Assembly (NCBI GenBank): GCA_036426205.1
Contig: CM071568.1
Coordinates: 118,638,696 to 118,702,695 of the forward strand
Reading direction: 5' to 3'
Source of the DNA: Ascaphus truei
Taxonomy: Eukaryota > Chordata > Amphibia > Anura > Ascaphidae
DNA length: 64,000 bases
Position 1 is the first letter of the stretch. The number at the start of each line of letters is the position of its first letter. Positions 1-12,549 of this stretch are shown in pieces. The notes beneath the pieces were generated by a model. That model was not told the DNA's origin. It searched no databases and saw only the letters and a list, made by a program, of their open reading frames with translations. Both the position numbers and the translations under genes were made by a program.

Positions 1-299
1 TGCGTGATGATGTCCAATGTTGCTTGGTGGCGTGCAGGTGATTGGGGGTCGGGTGCGCATGCAAGGCATGATGACGTCATGCCGAGGGCGACGGGAGGGA
101 GGCTCCCACGTATGTGTAAAGATTGTCTATTATGATTTATATAGGCATACAAATATAATCCTGACATAGGGGTATGTATACCTTGAAAAAGCGCTATGGC
201 ATGAAACGCAATAGTGTAGCGACGCCTTTGCTATGTGTGTCTCTATGATCAATAAATAATCAATTTTTACGGAATACACATGTAGCACTGTTTCCCTCT

Positions 300-1435
300 G
301 TATGTACCTGTATGGCTTGCAGGAGCCTAAGCCTCCGCACTGAGAGCCTGGGGTATATATATTATTCACAATCTTGTGGTGCAACGCCTCCACCTGAGAG
401 GGATCGCGACATTGCGGGAGGGGCCCCTCACAGGACACAACCCAATAACACAATTGGTAGGATAAAATAAGAATAACCTTTACTGTACATATATATATCG
501 CTTATCACTCTTTAAATTCCTCACAGTAAAACACTCCACCTCCAGAAAGTGTAACCTCTTCCCACCACCGTGTACCTCCCCACACCGTGTCCACAGTATA
601 ACCCTTGTACTGTGGTCAGCGCTGCCACTATGTGTGAGTACTCAGTTGGTGCACATGTGTAACGATACCTGCCCAGTGCGGCGGCACCTGGGCGTTCAAA
701 TATCTTCACAAAGGATCCGACGACCTCCTGGGCGACGTCCGGTTCCACCAGCATGATGTTCAGTCAGGGCAGTCCACCCTGATTATCGTCCCGCTCTCTC
801 TGAGGAGTGGGCCTGATCCCAAACCTCTTTGCGGGAAGCGCAGCGTCCGCTGTGTCCCTTACTAACTGCGTATAACACTAAGGGGCTGGGTCCCTAACCT
901 AGGGCCTGTCCCTGAAGCACCCCAACCTGTAATATGGCTCAGGACCTAACTGGGGCCTAGGGGGCTGCTGGCCTAATGCTGCACTAACCTCCTACCACTA
1001 GCTGTTCCTGGTCCTGACTGACTAGTGTGGGCTCAGTGACAGCTTCCTATTTCCCTGCCTAGGAGGATCCGAACACCCTATTGGTTCCCTGGCATCAGGT
1101 GGTGGTCCCAAAGGCTCATGGGACTTGTAGTCCCTGCTAATAGCCTTCTCCTATTGGTGGGGCTTTGCGCGCTATTCACTGCGCATGTGCGACCTGCCTC
1201 AGTGCCTCCCGTTGCGCATTTACACTGCGCATGCGTGTGCACAATCTAAGATGACAGCGCCCTACTGAGTGAGCCGCCAGTACCCTTGGCGACGCGCTCG
1301 CCGCTCCGCTACCGCCCGGCATCCTCCCTGCACTCAGAAGACGCGCGCACGGTGCGCACACGCACCCGCACCTCCACCCGCGACCGGCCACCCTATCCCG
1401 ACCGCCGCAGTGAGTACAGGGAGGGGGGTGTCGCC
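300..1435 (-). mobile_element. CpG-rich LTR-like repeat, copy 1
   Basis: Read on the minus strand this matches the plus-strand stretch at about 20.33-21.37 kb. Shared landmarks in the same order are a CpG-rich start with CGCANGCGCAGTGAATAG, a block GGGACTACANGTCCC, and a block GATCCCTCYCAGGTGGAGGC followed by GCGGAGGCT. The CpG-rich head (about 1150-1430) carries several GCGCATGCG-like boxes resembling NRF1 sites, so it could act as a promoter. No protein was recognised. LTR-like is inferred from the promoter-like head and repeat status; the termini were not located. Confidence 0.45.
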
Positions 1436-3678
1436 ACTCTGAGGGGGACGTGGCTACACACACTTAGTTTTCTGTTCTTGTTCCAGTAGTAGTGCTTTGT
1501 TTTTTCTTCTATTGCTTTATCTACTCCTACAACGTCAGCACACCCAGGACCCTTGAATACATGGAGCAACGTCAGGATGCTGCACATTACCTGTAAGTTT
1601 GTTCTATGACGCATTATCCTCATTGATTCAACTATTGAAGGTATGGTGGACTTTATTTACACTTTGTCATCTCGGGACTAACAACTGTTTATTAACTTTA
1701 CATCTGTGTACTGTGAGGTTTCCAGGCAACAGTGTTATTATAACCTACCCAACAGTTTATTCACATTACTTTAAACAAAATGTCCCTTATGCTGGAACTA
1801 TTTCATGAATTCAGTGTCTCTACACCATCCCTTAGCACCACACACATTTTTCTACTGTTTCTGTTACTGTTTTCTATGTACTGTATAGCAATTTACTACT
1901 AATAACACTCTGCAAACAAAGCACCACCCAATGGAAAAAAAGAAATGTAGAAAATAATCTAGTCATTGTGATCGTTTCATCCCTTCCGGGTTGGGACTTT
2001 GCATCACTTCCGGTTTGATTGTCACTTAGACTGGGATGGTTGGAAAGCACGATATCAAGTAGCTTGGACCACAGGGAATCACCCAATGCATTTCACCAAG
2101 TGTTCTGGATGAACTGCCTGGTCAATAGTTGCTATACTGTGTCCCATTTGTACTGTACGCAGTCCTGAGTATACTATCAGCTTTGCCACAATTGAGAGTC
2201 TGACATTTTTCTGTGCTGTACAAATGTATCAGAGAACACATCAAGGCATTCAGCCAACATCCCAGTTAGGGAGGCAAGAGGGGAGGCCCACTATCTTAGT
2301 CTAATAACCACCTGATTTATATACTCACCATCCCATCTAATACAATCAGGTTAAGCCCCTAGTGACACTAACATACTCTGTTTGAAGTTTTGTTCCAGAA
2401 TTTAATCTGTATAATTTTTTTACTTAACCGATGTGGATTATTACATACATAAAAATAACTATGCATACATATGAATCAAATGACAATTTTTAACATTGTG
2501 AACAATCTGAATATAATATGAGATAATATCAATAAACTAATTCCCCTTTATTACCTAAAGGTATTTTTTATAGGCTTGGGGTATTATATATAGTGAATTA
2601 CTGTGTATATATTATGAATTAAACTGTATAGAGTTTGAAGAGAATACAAAATTAATCTATTAGGAAAAGTTGAATACACGTATCATAGGTAAATCATAGG
2701 TACATCAGTAACATAGGGCAATACATTTAAAATGCCAATGGTGGTATTCAAGGGATACAAACAAATATAGCAGCCAAGGGCAAAAAAATAAAACCCAAAA
2801 AGAGCATTTAGGTTCATACTGTATGTAGTAAGATGTACTTTCTCTGTGACCACAGCGAGGTATGAGATTACAGCCACCTGAGCACTTTTTAAACTGCTGC
2901 TCAACCGCAGCTCATCCTCGGCTTAGCTATGGTCAGCTGACAGAGTTATTTTTGAGGTTATTTATGTAATTGCAATTAAGTATGTCTGTCCAGCAGATGG
3001 CCCACATAAAACCTTCACCTATGATATTCAGCAGCGGTAAAGGAGCCACAAGAGAGCCACAAATTGCAAATAAATGCCGAGAATTTACACTTATTATGTG
3101 TGGCATGGAAAATAGTAAATCTTTCTGAAACAGATCTGAAACAGATACTGTACATCTGTACAGTAGGATTGGATTTATTGCAGATGGCATACAGTATTGT
3201 ACAGATTGTACAGTATCTTTGCCAAGTGTTCTAGGAACTTCACACATGTTTCAGTACAAGATACAATGTAGAAACTTGCTATAAACACTATTGTTTTGTT
3301 TAATATGACCTTATACTTTTCATCAAGAGTAGCAGGTTCATAATTTACTCAAAACACTATGCAAATGTGTCTCAGTTCTTTTTTAAGATGACACATAAAT
3401 GTGAGATGAGAGCTGACTATAGCTATGTTTCTTTACATATGCTAACATTCGAGACAGTACAGATAAGAGAGTAACTTAACTCAGTATATCGCTAACACGT
3501 ACCCTTTCTATTACAACAACAAAAAAGGCTGGAAGAATTCTATTCGGTACATCTTAAGTATTAATAATTGCTTTATTAGAATATTGCTCCATGGCATGAA
3601 GGTTGGGTACTGGGCACGATAAACGTCATGGATGGGTATATTAAATTATTGCTCCTTTCAAAGGAGAAAGAGATTTAA
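1436..3678. other. No feature recognised
   Basis: AT-rich sequence. The short open frames on both strands lack recognisable motifs and look like chance. No terminal repeats, SINE boxes or LINE motifs were seen. Confidence 0.5.
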
Positions 3679-3912
3679 CAGACTTTCCAAAATGATGCCT
3701 CCCATCTGCTACCATATGAGTTCTTGTCCTCACCCAAGTACCTGTCCCCACCCGAGTATGTGCTCCAGTACTAGTACCAGTATGAACTGACCAACTCTGA
3801 GTACATGATTGACTTGGATAGCTATGGGCAACACATCAGATTCATCAACTCATACAACCTGCACAACATGTGGCTGTCACCATACTTGCAGCCTATGCCC
3901 ATGGATTATTAA
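3679..3912 (+). pseudogene. Decayed reading frame of unknown identity
   Basis: This 78-codon frame is open from a TAA just upstream to a TAA at 3910-3912, apart from one TAG at 3772-3774. The peptide is rich in Tyr, Ser, Pro and Leu (for example LSSPKYLSPPEYVLQY before the stop, LSPYLQPMPMDY at the end) and looks more protein-like than the chance frames nearby. I do not recognise the family. It could be the last exon of a retrocopy or a chance frame. Confidence 0.25.
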
Positions 3913-3982
3913 GGTAAATGTAAGTTTACAACAAAAGATAAAAAATGCCTAAAGTTGCATCCAATGTGACAAAAAAAATAGT

Positions 3983-4141
3983 TAAATACTTCAATGTTAG
4001 TATTCTCATAAGTAAGGGTCATTTACAGTAGTAAAACCCTTTGGCCAAAGCATTATAAGCCTGCAGCCACTTCACTGCATTACCATTAAGTAGGTCCTAA
4101 CTATTGTTACTGAGTAATTTGTGTATTTATTATTTTATATG

Positions 4142-4189
<48 letters not shown>

Positions 4190-4562
4190 TGTATGCTCAT
4201 TTGCATGTCTTAGGCAGGTCTGCAACCCCACCTTTTACCATTATCACCCAGCACACAGCACTTCCACTGCAGCAAGGGATTCTGGGAAATGACATGCAAA
4301 TGAGCACACACTTTTTGCTTCAAAACCATTTTAAACATGTTTCCCTATAGGCTTAAGCTTGCTGCGTGGTCACAGTTTCAAGCACAGCCAGGGTTAAGAT
4401 GCATAGCCAGTAAACCCACCAACCCACAGACACCATCTGGGTGATAATGGTAAAAGGTGGGGTTGCAGACCTGCCTAAGACATGCAAATGAGCATACAGA
4501 TTTCTATATGCTTTGCTGTGGAGGGTTTTTGTCACTTTTTTTACTCACCATAACTTAACTAA

Positions 4563-4613
<51 letters not shown>

Positions 4614-4670
4614 CCAAAGGGTTTAACTAAATGACCCTTACTCATGAGAATACTAATATTGAAGTATTTA
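3983..4670. repeat. Nested inverted-repeat MITE with (TA)n tracts
   Basis: There are two sets of inverted repeats. The outer arms are 3983-4047 and 4612-4670 (AAACCCTTTGGCC pairs with GGCCAAAGGGTTT). The inner arms are 4191-4252 and 4437-4497 (TGCTCATTTGCATGTCTTAG pairs with its complement at the right). (TA)n runs at 4146-4185 and 4571-4611 lie between the outer and inner arms. This fits a roughly 300-bp MITE inserted at or expanding from TA dinucleotides in an older inverted repeat. Part of the inner unit (the CTGCAGTGGAAG / CATTTGCATGT region) recurs near 50.8 kb. Confidence 0.65.
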
Positions 4671-4679
4671 GCTATGTAC

Positions 4680-4890
4680 AGTACGAAGTAGAGTCCGGTG
4701 GGGGACCAGTATAGGCGATGCACAGCTTCTCAAATGGGAACTGAAATGATGGAGCCTGAAGCGCTCAAATGGTGAAAAAAAGTATCCTTTAATGAACCAT
4801 CAGCAAATGGTCTCGCAAAAGAGTGTGTGAGAGAGACCTCTGATGTGTTTCACATGTACGCACTTTGTCAAAGACATTTAACAATGTATT
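4680..4890 (-). mobile_element. PLE 3'-tail-like remnant
   Basis: The stretch has the arrangement seen at the 3' ends of the window's other PLEs: a short direct-repeat-like block, a TTTCACATGTACGCACTTTG motif like their ACGTTTC...CTTTATCA tails, and no coding part. The assignment rests on this similarity alone. Confidence 0.25.
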
Positions 4891-5067
4891 TTGTCACATT
4901 GGAAGTAGCATTGGGTATTTTTTGTCTTTTGTTGTATACATTTGACATGTTAAGTAGCACTCCTTTTGACATAAATATATAAAGGATTTAGTGGGTTCTG
5001 GGGTTAGAACTTGAAGGGATTGTGTGTTCATTAAATGTAAGTTTACATAGAAAGGTGATTGACAAAT

Positions 5068-5220
5068 GACCCACATATGCATTCCATAAAACACACATGC
5101 ATCTAAATTCAAGGACCCGCATATGTGTTCCACAGAACATGCATGAGCCTAATTCAAAGACTCACATATTCATTTCATACAACATGCATGTGGCTAAATT
5201 CCAAGATACACATGTGCATA
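5068..5220. repeat. Degenerate tandem repeat, about 46-bp unit
   Basis: Three diverged copies of a 45-47 bp unit, each starting GACYCRCATAT and containing ACATGCAT and CTAAWTTC, plus a partial fourth. No coding potential seen. Confidence 0.6.
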
Positions 5221-5229
5221 TACAGGAGT

Positions 5230-6470
5230 GAGTAGTGTACTTTAAGCATTTATTTCTTCTTACTATTACAGTAGTAAGTAGCAATCTCGCAATCTTAAAG
5301 AATGTAACTGTATAAGAGACAGCCAAAAGAAGATGTCGATTGAAGTCTTTGTTTTTTTAATCTCGATGTTCTAATTTACACTTCTAATATGTTCAACTTT
5401 GTTCTACTAACTTCTGTTACTTGCACACTATATTCAAATATAGGCTATAACTATAGAGACATATACTTTAGTATACTTTTATACTATGAGTTTCACTAAA
5501 ATAAAAACTTTGTAACTGCAACATATTGTAACTACATTAGTGTATTTCTTGTGTAATATTTACATGTATTGAGTGCTGATATTAGTGATGTAGCCAAAAT
5601 TGACACATCTTGTCTACAATATCTATTTCATAGACAAACACTGCATACAGTATCACCCCTCTCACCCCCCACTCAATGGGTCTATGGTCCGGGCTGCAGT
5701 TGTGCCCATAAGTAAAAAAAAAAAAACCTGCGGCTAAATAACAGTTACAAAGGTCCCAAAAGTTCTAGGCTTTCGTTCATGTGAAGGCAATCTCCCTCCC
5801 TCCACTTACTGTAAATAAGATATGTGCATAATTATTTTTAGTTCGCAACCAGGTATATGTGTTTTGATTAAAAACAGATATAAACTACGTATACAACCAA
5901 ATAAAATACATGTGAATGGTGGAAAACAGTAATGCTCCAAATATCAAAATTGGAAGAAACAAAACACAATAAACAACCTGACAAGATTTAAATTATCTGA
6001 GTAAGTTCAGTTGGATTCAAAAATATTTCTGTGAAGAAGCTATCATCCCCTCTCATTTTGTTGAGATGCAACAATTTATACAGAACTCCAAACATGCCCA
6101 GAAACATTTTTAACTTCAACTGAATTTTCCCACAGAATTATCATTATTTTTTTTTACCCCCTAATTGTATGTTACTTGTTTGAGGCAGGTAAAAGGGTAT
6201 TTACCTAATAAATATTTTATTGATATGTGTGGTCTCTTGAGATGTACTTGTTTGATGGATATACCTTGTGATAATTGAGGTTTTGTTATTGTTTTTAATT
6301 AATGTTTTTATGTGTGCTATAGGGAATTTGTAATGAACTTATTTTGTATTTGTGGTATACCTGACTGCTCTTTTTTGGTTTCTTTCTGTGCCTTTGGTTT
6401 TTGTATGTATATCTTTGTTTGTACATGATCAATGTACATAGCATTTTAGAGCAGTAATAGACACATCAAT
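5230..6470. other. No feature recognised
   Basis: AT-rich sequence with poly-A and poly-T runs. No repeat termini or coding motifs seen. Confidence 0.5.
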
Positions 6471-6473
6471 TGG

Positions 6474-6713
6474 GAGAGGGAGTGGCTCAGTGAGTAAAGA
6501 CACTGACTGGCACTGAGAGTTTGAAGCAGGGGAGCCTGGTTCAATTCCTGGTGTCGGCTCCTTGTAATCTTGGGAAAGTCACTTTATCTCCCAGTGCCTC
6601 AAGCACCAAAAAACATAAATTGTAAGCTCCACAGGGCAGGGACCTGTGCCTGCAAAATGTCTCTGTAAAGCGCTACGTAAAACTAGCAGCTCTATACAAG
6701 AACATGCTATTAA
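6474..6713 (+). mobile_element. MIR-like SINE (tRNA head, L2 tail)
   Basis: The 5' part has RNA polymerase III boxes: an A box in TGGCTCAGTGAGTAAAG and a B box in GGTTCAATTCCTGG. The 3' part has TGTAAGCTCCACAGGGCAGGG, matching the 3' end of the L2 elements in this window (the complement of CCCTGCCCGAGGAGCTTACA near 25.67 kb). SINEs of this kind share a tail with L2 so that the L2 reverse transcriptase can copy them. No clear target duplication was found, so it is old. Confidence 0.75.
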
Positions 6714-6719
6714 ATGAAG

Positions 6720-7780
6720 ATCTTGTAATTTAAGTGGTATGTGGGGAGAACATGCAGTACTTGGGATTATGGTATGTGCCTATGCAAGGTGTTATGGTGA
6801 GTGTTTATAAAAGGGGCGAGTGCTTCGTAGCCACTGAAATGCTTTGGTAATGAGGTGCATTTAATGATGGGCCTTGAACATGGACAGAAAAGGTGCTTGT
6901 AGGGCATTGAGGGGAAGGCTTGACAAAGCTGTGGTGTGATACGTGAGAAAAGTTTTAGGCAGGAGAGGGCTTTAGATACACATGAGTAAGACAAGACATT
7001 CTTGGGCAGAATGTAAAAGGCAAAGAGTGGAATATCAGAATATTGGAGCAAAGATAAAAGGAGGGGCAGAGAAGCGTATAATATTGAAAGCCAGTAGAGA
7101 GATTTTGGCAGGAGAAAAGCAGAAACAAATTTAGGAGTGTAACTATTTCATGCTTTAAATAAGAAGGACAGGTACCATAGAACAGGAAAGAGTTGAAAAT
7201 GTGAGTGAATGTAGGGTTAGATTTGAACCAGGTATATGGGAGGAAATGGGGTAAGTGGTAGAGGAGGAGAGCAACAGTGAAAAAGCCTCCTCTGTAAAAG
7301 AGGAAAAAGAGTCAAGGAAGACGGGAGAAGCATTTGGAAGACGAGTTGATGACTATAACGAGTATAAAGGAGATTCATTGACAAATGCAATCCACATTAG
7401 TCTTGAAAAACTCAGAAAAAGATTTTAGGTGAAATAGGGTAAGGAAATAGTTTGCAGATGGTTAAATAAGTAGTTATAAATTATATAAGTAGAGCGTCAA
7501 AAACATAAAAAAGTCAATGTGGGTTAGAATTGTGATTGTTGATTAGTAAAGAGATGTATCTTTGTTTAGCCTGGGAGAGAGCAGAGATGAAATAACAAAT
7601 GATACATTTTAAGTGTAGGGTGTCAGCGAAAGTATGAGATTTTCTCAGTGGAGCAAGTACAAGAGCAGAGCATGACTGTTTAGCCAAGGTATGGGCTTAA
7701 ATGGGTGAAAACAATAAAGAAGACATACATGAAGAATAAGAAAGAAAGATAGGGCAGAGTAGTAATTGCTTATGCAAATC
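6720..7780 (-). mobile_element. L2-type LINE fragment, antisense and decayed
   Basis: The sequence follows the same order as the better preserved antisense L2 at 25.5-29.2 kb, for example GGAGAGGGCTTTAGATA near 6963 and near 25930, followed by a GAGCAGAAYG-type block. No long reading frame survives. It directly follows the SINE that carries an L2 tail. Confidence 0.6.
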
Positions 7781-7789
7781 CTGTTTTAC

Positions 7790-9190
7790 ACATGATGTAC
7801 TGTATCTAGCAGGTATGTAATTCTCTTCCAGTAGTGAAAGGTTTTTGAAAAATAGTCACTAAATAGTAGAGAGAAATTTGATGAAGTGATCTCATAATTT
7901 GGTAGGCATTCCCATTTACAGTAATACAGATAAAAGTTTAGGTATACAGAAGTTAGTATTGGGGTTACTATTAAATCAATGTGGAAACTGTCCATATTGG
8001 CTTCTGTAAATTGTTTATTACAATGTATCCCATTTTGAATGCTAGAATTGTGCATCATTAATCACTGGTTAATCACAATTCCTATAACAATGAAACTGTG
8101 CAAAGTCCCCAAATCAAGGACTCCATTCCTTTTAATTTAGTTATTACAATGTTAGTTTAATAAACTCAAATCTATTCTTCAAATAATGTATGTTAACAAA
8201 TGAACTCATTGAAATCTTAATGTGTTTAGCTAAATTTGGAAACTTGCTTAAAACTTGCTTAATACTTTCTTCAAACTTTTAAAAACATGAAATATAGATT
8301 TTTTTACTCACCCATATCTGTTATCATTCTAACCATACCATTAGGTGGTGAGTAAAGGTCTGGCTTTTTGCCACCGGAAGATCCAGTTCTGTGGTTACTA
8401 TTACCGCAAACCACAGTAGTTGTAAATGCCAAGGTTTTACCATAGGTCAAGGTCAGGGCAGGTAAATGATATTTTGGGCAAGCAACAAAGCTTTTTCTGT
8501 GCTGGGCTTCTCATACTGTACTGTAAGACATATAAATATATTTAATATTAAAAAGAAAAAAAAAGAATAGAAAAAAAACAATGGTCAGTTGTAATCGGTA
8601 TCACAGACCAATATTATACCAGTATCCTTTTGAAGTTGAGAACAATAAAATTGTGGGGTCCTGAAGCTAAATTTCAGTATTTCTATCTTGAAAAACAAAC
8701 ACATTATAACATTAATTGTATGATCCTTTTTGTGGAACAATGCAGCTGACAAATTAACATGAAATTATCTGTATTTATTGCCCTGTGTCATTATTAATTA
8801 AAAGCCTATATTAATAAACAAGAAAAACAATATTTTACCATTATATGGAATTACATTTGCACAGTAGAAAAATAAGGAAACAATATTAAAAAATAATTAA
8901 CCAAGTTACCAATAAAATTCTTATTGTATGTACAGTATTTTCGGTGGACATTTCCTAGAGCATATACATCATGAAATTGGACATCTGCCGCCAATAGACC
9001 ACACAGCTGTCAAATTTCAGGAATTACACCTACATTTGAATGTGAGTCCTTATCTATGCTTCAATGTAAGCATAGACATAGGTAATACTAAGTAAAAAAG
9101 AAAAAAACAAAATCAGCAAAAAGACAGCAAGCGGATGCCGCCTACAAAAAAAACAACCTGGCCAAGGGGAAAGAAACATAGCAAAAATAT
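7790..9190. other. No feature recognised
   Basis: AT-rich, with many A runs. A short inverted repeat occurs around 8305-8355 (TTTACTCACC / GGTGAGTAAA). No gene or transposon motif seen. Confidence 0.5.
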
Positions 9191-9199
9191 GCACGTAGG

Positions 9200-10620
9200 G
9201 CACACCAAGAAAAAATATAGAAATATATCAACATTTATTCCAATTAGATACTTAACGTTTCAGAGTAGCAGCCCTTTCAACAGAGCACATAAATCCAGTA
9301 TAAATACCTTAAAAGGACAGTGGCAATAATTCCCACCACCTGTACTCAATCCTGAGAACCCCCGCATGGCAGAACTATGACATCAGTTCATACCACATGC
9401 TGACATATCAGATGGACTCCCGGAAGGTGCCTCACAACCCCAGTGCCATAGTAACCCTAGAAACCCATAGTCAACGAAACCCCAGACATAGCTGATATAC
9501 ATAGAAAAAAATAGCTTGCAAAGAAAGAATAATCCTGTCAAATAAGAGGGAAATAAAATATTAAAATATATATACTTTGCAGAAAAATTAAGTTAAAAAG
9601 TTAAATACTGTACAGTCTCAAAGAAATAAATCAGTCAAAAACATGCATCCTGGCAAACATACAGCAGAGACTACGACGATTCTAGTAAATGGTAACAAAC
9701 ATTAGAAATGAAGATACTCATTCAAACTCTTTGGTGCAAGGGTATTCTAAAATTGCAGAAAGCATTGCATCAAAGTAATTGTTGATTAATATCTACCTCT
9801 ACCAATTGGAGATTTTCGATTAATCCTCATGATGCAAAGAGAATATTTATAGTGTCAGAATTACTAAAAGTGTTGTAATAAACTTGTAAACTCTTCACCC
9901 CTTTTGATGTTACTGCAATGTTCTATGAATCTAGTTTTCAATTGTTCTGTTGATTCTTCTAGCTAGGTAAGTCCACATGGGCATTTCATGATTTGTACAA
10001 TGTGTGCCTTCTCACATATTATCGTTTGCTGAATATTACTGTATACTAGGTGTTCATTATAGTAGGTATCTTGTAGAACAGGGGTGCGCAAACTTATCTT
10101 CATGCACCCCCCTTTCTCCTCTCCCCTCCAGGTCACACACCCCCAGCACGGCCCCCGGCATCATATGACGTTGCGGGGTCGTGTGACGTCTCGTTGCCAT
10201 AGCAACGTGACATCACATGACACCGCAGCGTCAATTTATGCGGTTGCCATGGAGACGCGGCGTTGGAACCAAGGTAAGTAAACCAATTACAGAAGCATCA
10301 CGCGATCCCCGGCATTTATTTTAAATGCCTTCGGGGAAGCGTGGGGCCTCTGTAACACCTGTCCTCCCACCCACCCCACTTTGCGCACTGCTGTTGTAGA
10401 GTATGACAGAATGTTTTTCAAACAATAAGAGGGTTACAAACTGAGTATCCACTACACTTAAAATATCAACCTTTATTTATACTGTATGCAGGAAATATGG
10501 TGGTTCAAATGTGACTGTTTGATCACTTTTAATAATAAAATCATCAAATGCATTGTACATTATAAACAACCATGGGCTAATCCTGACCTGGATTGCCTTG
10601 TATTATAGGCCAATGTTTAT
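9200..10620 (-). mobile_element. Decayed Penelope-like element (3' half)
   Basis: On the minus strand, about 10060-9890 parallels the GIY-YIG end of the PLE at 40.9-41.2 kb: both carry a block reading CCCATGYGGRCTWA-like on one strand, a short spacer and a TTGATGAACA-like stretch, but here all frames are broken. The part from 9200 to 9700 resembles PLE 3' untranslated sequence, with an ACGTTTCAGAGTAGCAG motif near 9258. A hAT-type MITE sits in it at 10079-10393. Confidence 0.5.
10079..10393. mobile_element. hAT-type MITE with 8-bp target duplication
   Basis: The 315-bp element starts CAGGGGTGCGCAAAC and ends with the imperfect complement CTTTGCGCACTGCTG (12 of 15 positions). It is flanked by TTGTAGAA (10071-10078) and TTGTAGAG (10394-10401), an 8-bp duplication with one mismatch, as expected of hAT transposition. 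The interior is GC- and CpG-rich with TGACGT and CCATGGAGACGCGG palindromes and codes for no transposase, so it is non-autonomous. It lies in older PLE sequence. Confidence 0.8.
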
Positions 10621-10728
10621 ACAGTATGTGTTGAAGAAGGCCACTGGAAGTTGTATAGTCAAATGAGAACACAAATAACTGCATGTATCTCACTGTTGTG
10701 TGCAACAAACTGTTCAAGGCACACAAAA

Positions 10729-11132
10729 TGTGTACTGCACCGACACACTTTATTCGAGCAAATACCCGGTATGTACCTGGCAGATACCTGGAATGCGCCG
10801 CTCCTCACCTCTGACAAGCCCCGTTGCATTTGCCTTCCCAGCCTGGGTTCATGCCTGGCTGATGGGCGGCTGATCTGTTAAATGATAATGATTAGGATTT
10901 AATAGGCTGCAATGCTTCGCGTGTCTACCAGATGGCATAAATTCATGAATTGTAATGCAGTATATATATATATACTGTGCAGTATTGCAGCCAGCGGGAA
11001 TAAAATGCTTCAATCCCTGCTTGGAAAATAACTCAATGCACTCGGGCAGAAAACAGTCACAAACCTCAATACACCCGGGTATACCCGAATTCGTGGGACT
11101 AGCCAAGCTCGAATAAAGTGTGTCGCCAGTGT
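10729..11132. mobile_element. TIR MITE, unclassified
   Basis: The ends share the inverted motif CGACACACTTTATTCGAGC (left near 10739; right as GCTCGAATAAAGTGTGTCG near 11108-11126). ACCCGG occurs again inside both ends, extending the similarity inward. No transposase and no clear target duplication, so the superfamily is left open. A short self-complementary AT tract lies at about 10958-10985. Confidence 0.6.
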
Positions 11133-11134
11133 AT

Positions 11135-12549
11135 AATTATAATTGTAAACATAAAAACGTTTGAATACTCTGTAAACGGTCAGTGTTGACCATATAAATT
11201 AAAGGAGATAGAATAGTTGCGCCAAAAAGTCCTACTGTACAATTCGTAACTTCAGTCCTTCACACAATACAGTTCCGCTGCCAGAGTCTCTCAGAGGTGA
11301 TTCGCCAACCTCTGTATTGATGTAGAAAAGGGAAAGGGGAGGGATCCTCAGGCGCGTTGTTCTGCTTGTGGCTCCAGGACATATATGAACATAGGAAATA
11401 AAAGAAAGATGGGGGACAACAATGAGGAATAATTCAACACATATAGGTACCTTGGATCTTTTAATGGGGGTAAATAATTAATAGGAGAGGAGACACACTC
11501 ACATTAGGTGTCTGGTCTTGTTCGGATGACTGATCATCTGGGGGGAGGGAGGGGGTGGAGAGGGAAAGCCCCCTGATGATTGGGAGGTATAGAAAACCAT
11601 TGCAGGTAGTGTAGGACCTGCTAAAGAGAGTTTACCATGACGTGGTTGCAGACTTATAATCCTTTGGCCAAAAGCATTTAACTTAGGAACCCTTCCTTTG
11701 TATATAGTGCTGCTTCTCACTTCTGACCTCACGGAGGATTCGGCGGTCGTTGTGCATATTGGCACTCTACCTTTAAGGAGGCTGGATGTCCTCCATATAG
11801 CCCCAGACCATGGAGTTCTTTTCCTGTGAGTTTCCAGGTTGTTCAGTTTTTAGTTCCTGTTCATAGTTTCTGATCCGCATACCTTGCCTTGACCGCAGCC
11901 TGACCTCTCCATGGAAATGTGCCCGGAACCTAGCCTTACACACCACCTTGGTAAGAACTCTCTCTAGGTTGTTTCCCCCAAGCCTATAATGGATCGTCCA
12001 GAGTTCTATCCTGAAGGGGGGATACTAAAAGGGTTATGTTCAACACCTAAAATGGCAACCGCCATGAAGTGACATCATCTTCACAGAAGCAATCATTACC
12101 ATCTTGCTTCCTGGCAAATCCTGCCCGTACCCCCCTGACAGGAAGTAAACATCCCTCTGGCTCTCATTGCCAAAACCTGATGCTGGCCTGGCAGTTGCTA
12201 CCTGACTTTGCTCGTGCAAAGTATTCTATGCCTTGCTCTGCGTTTGATCCTGTTTGTCTTGACCCCTGCCTTGACCGGAAAACTTCCTGCTTTATTCCTG
12301 TTGTTCCTGCCTTCTTCCATTCCAGTACCCCTGCCTTTTTCCTACCTTGTTCCTGCCTTGATCCAGTCCAGTTCCTCTGTCCTTGTGTTTCCCGAGTCCT
12401 GAGTCATTTCTTCCCCTTGCATGTGTTTTCCCTGGAACCGGACCTGTCTTCCCCTGCATCCCAGGCCCTAGATCCCAGGCAAGGTTGGTGTACCTATCCT
12501 ATCTCTGCCCTGCGGGTCCGTATCCTGTCCATTAGTCAGCAGTGGTACA
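11135..12549. other. No gene recognised; CT-rich LTR-like sequence
   Basis: The part from about 11820 to 12500 is full of short CCTTG/TTCCTGCC words and yields a long open frame (about 12069-12731) with biased, repetitive composition and no domain until it runs into the PLE at 12.55 kb. I regard this frame as compositional. The segment may be an LTR remnant but no ends were found. Confidence 0.4.

Noticed and set aside
1176..1463. CpG island as promoter of a host gene with a GTGAGT donor at about 1410
   Set aside because: The stretch is shared with 20.4 kb in opposite orientation, so it is a repeat; no coding exon follows.
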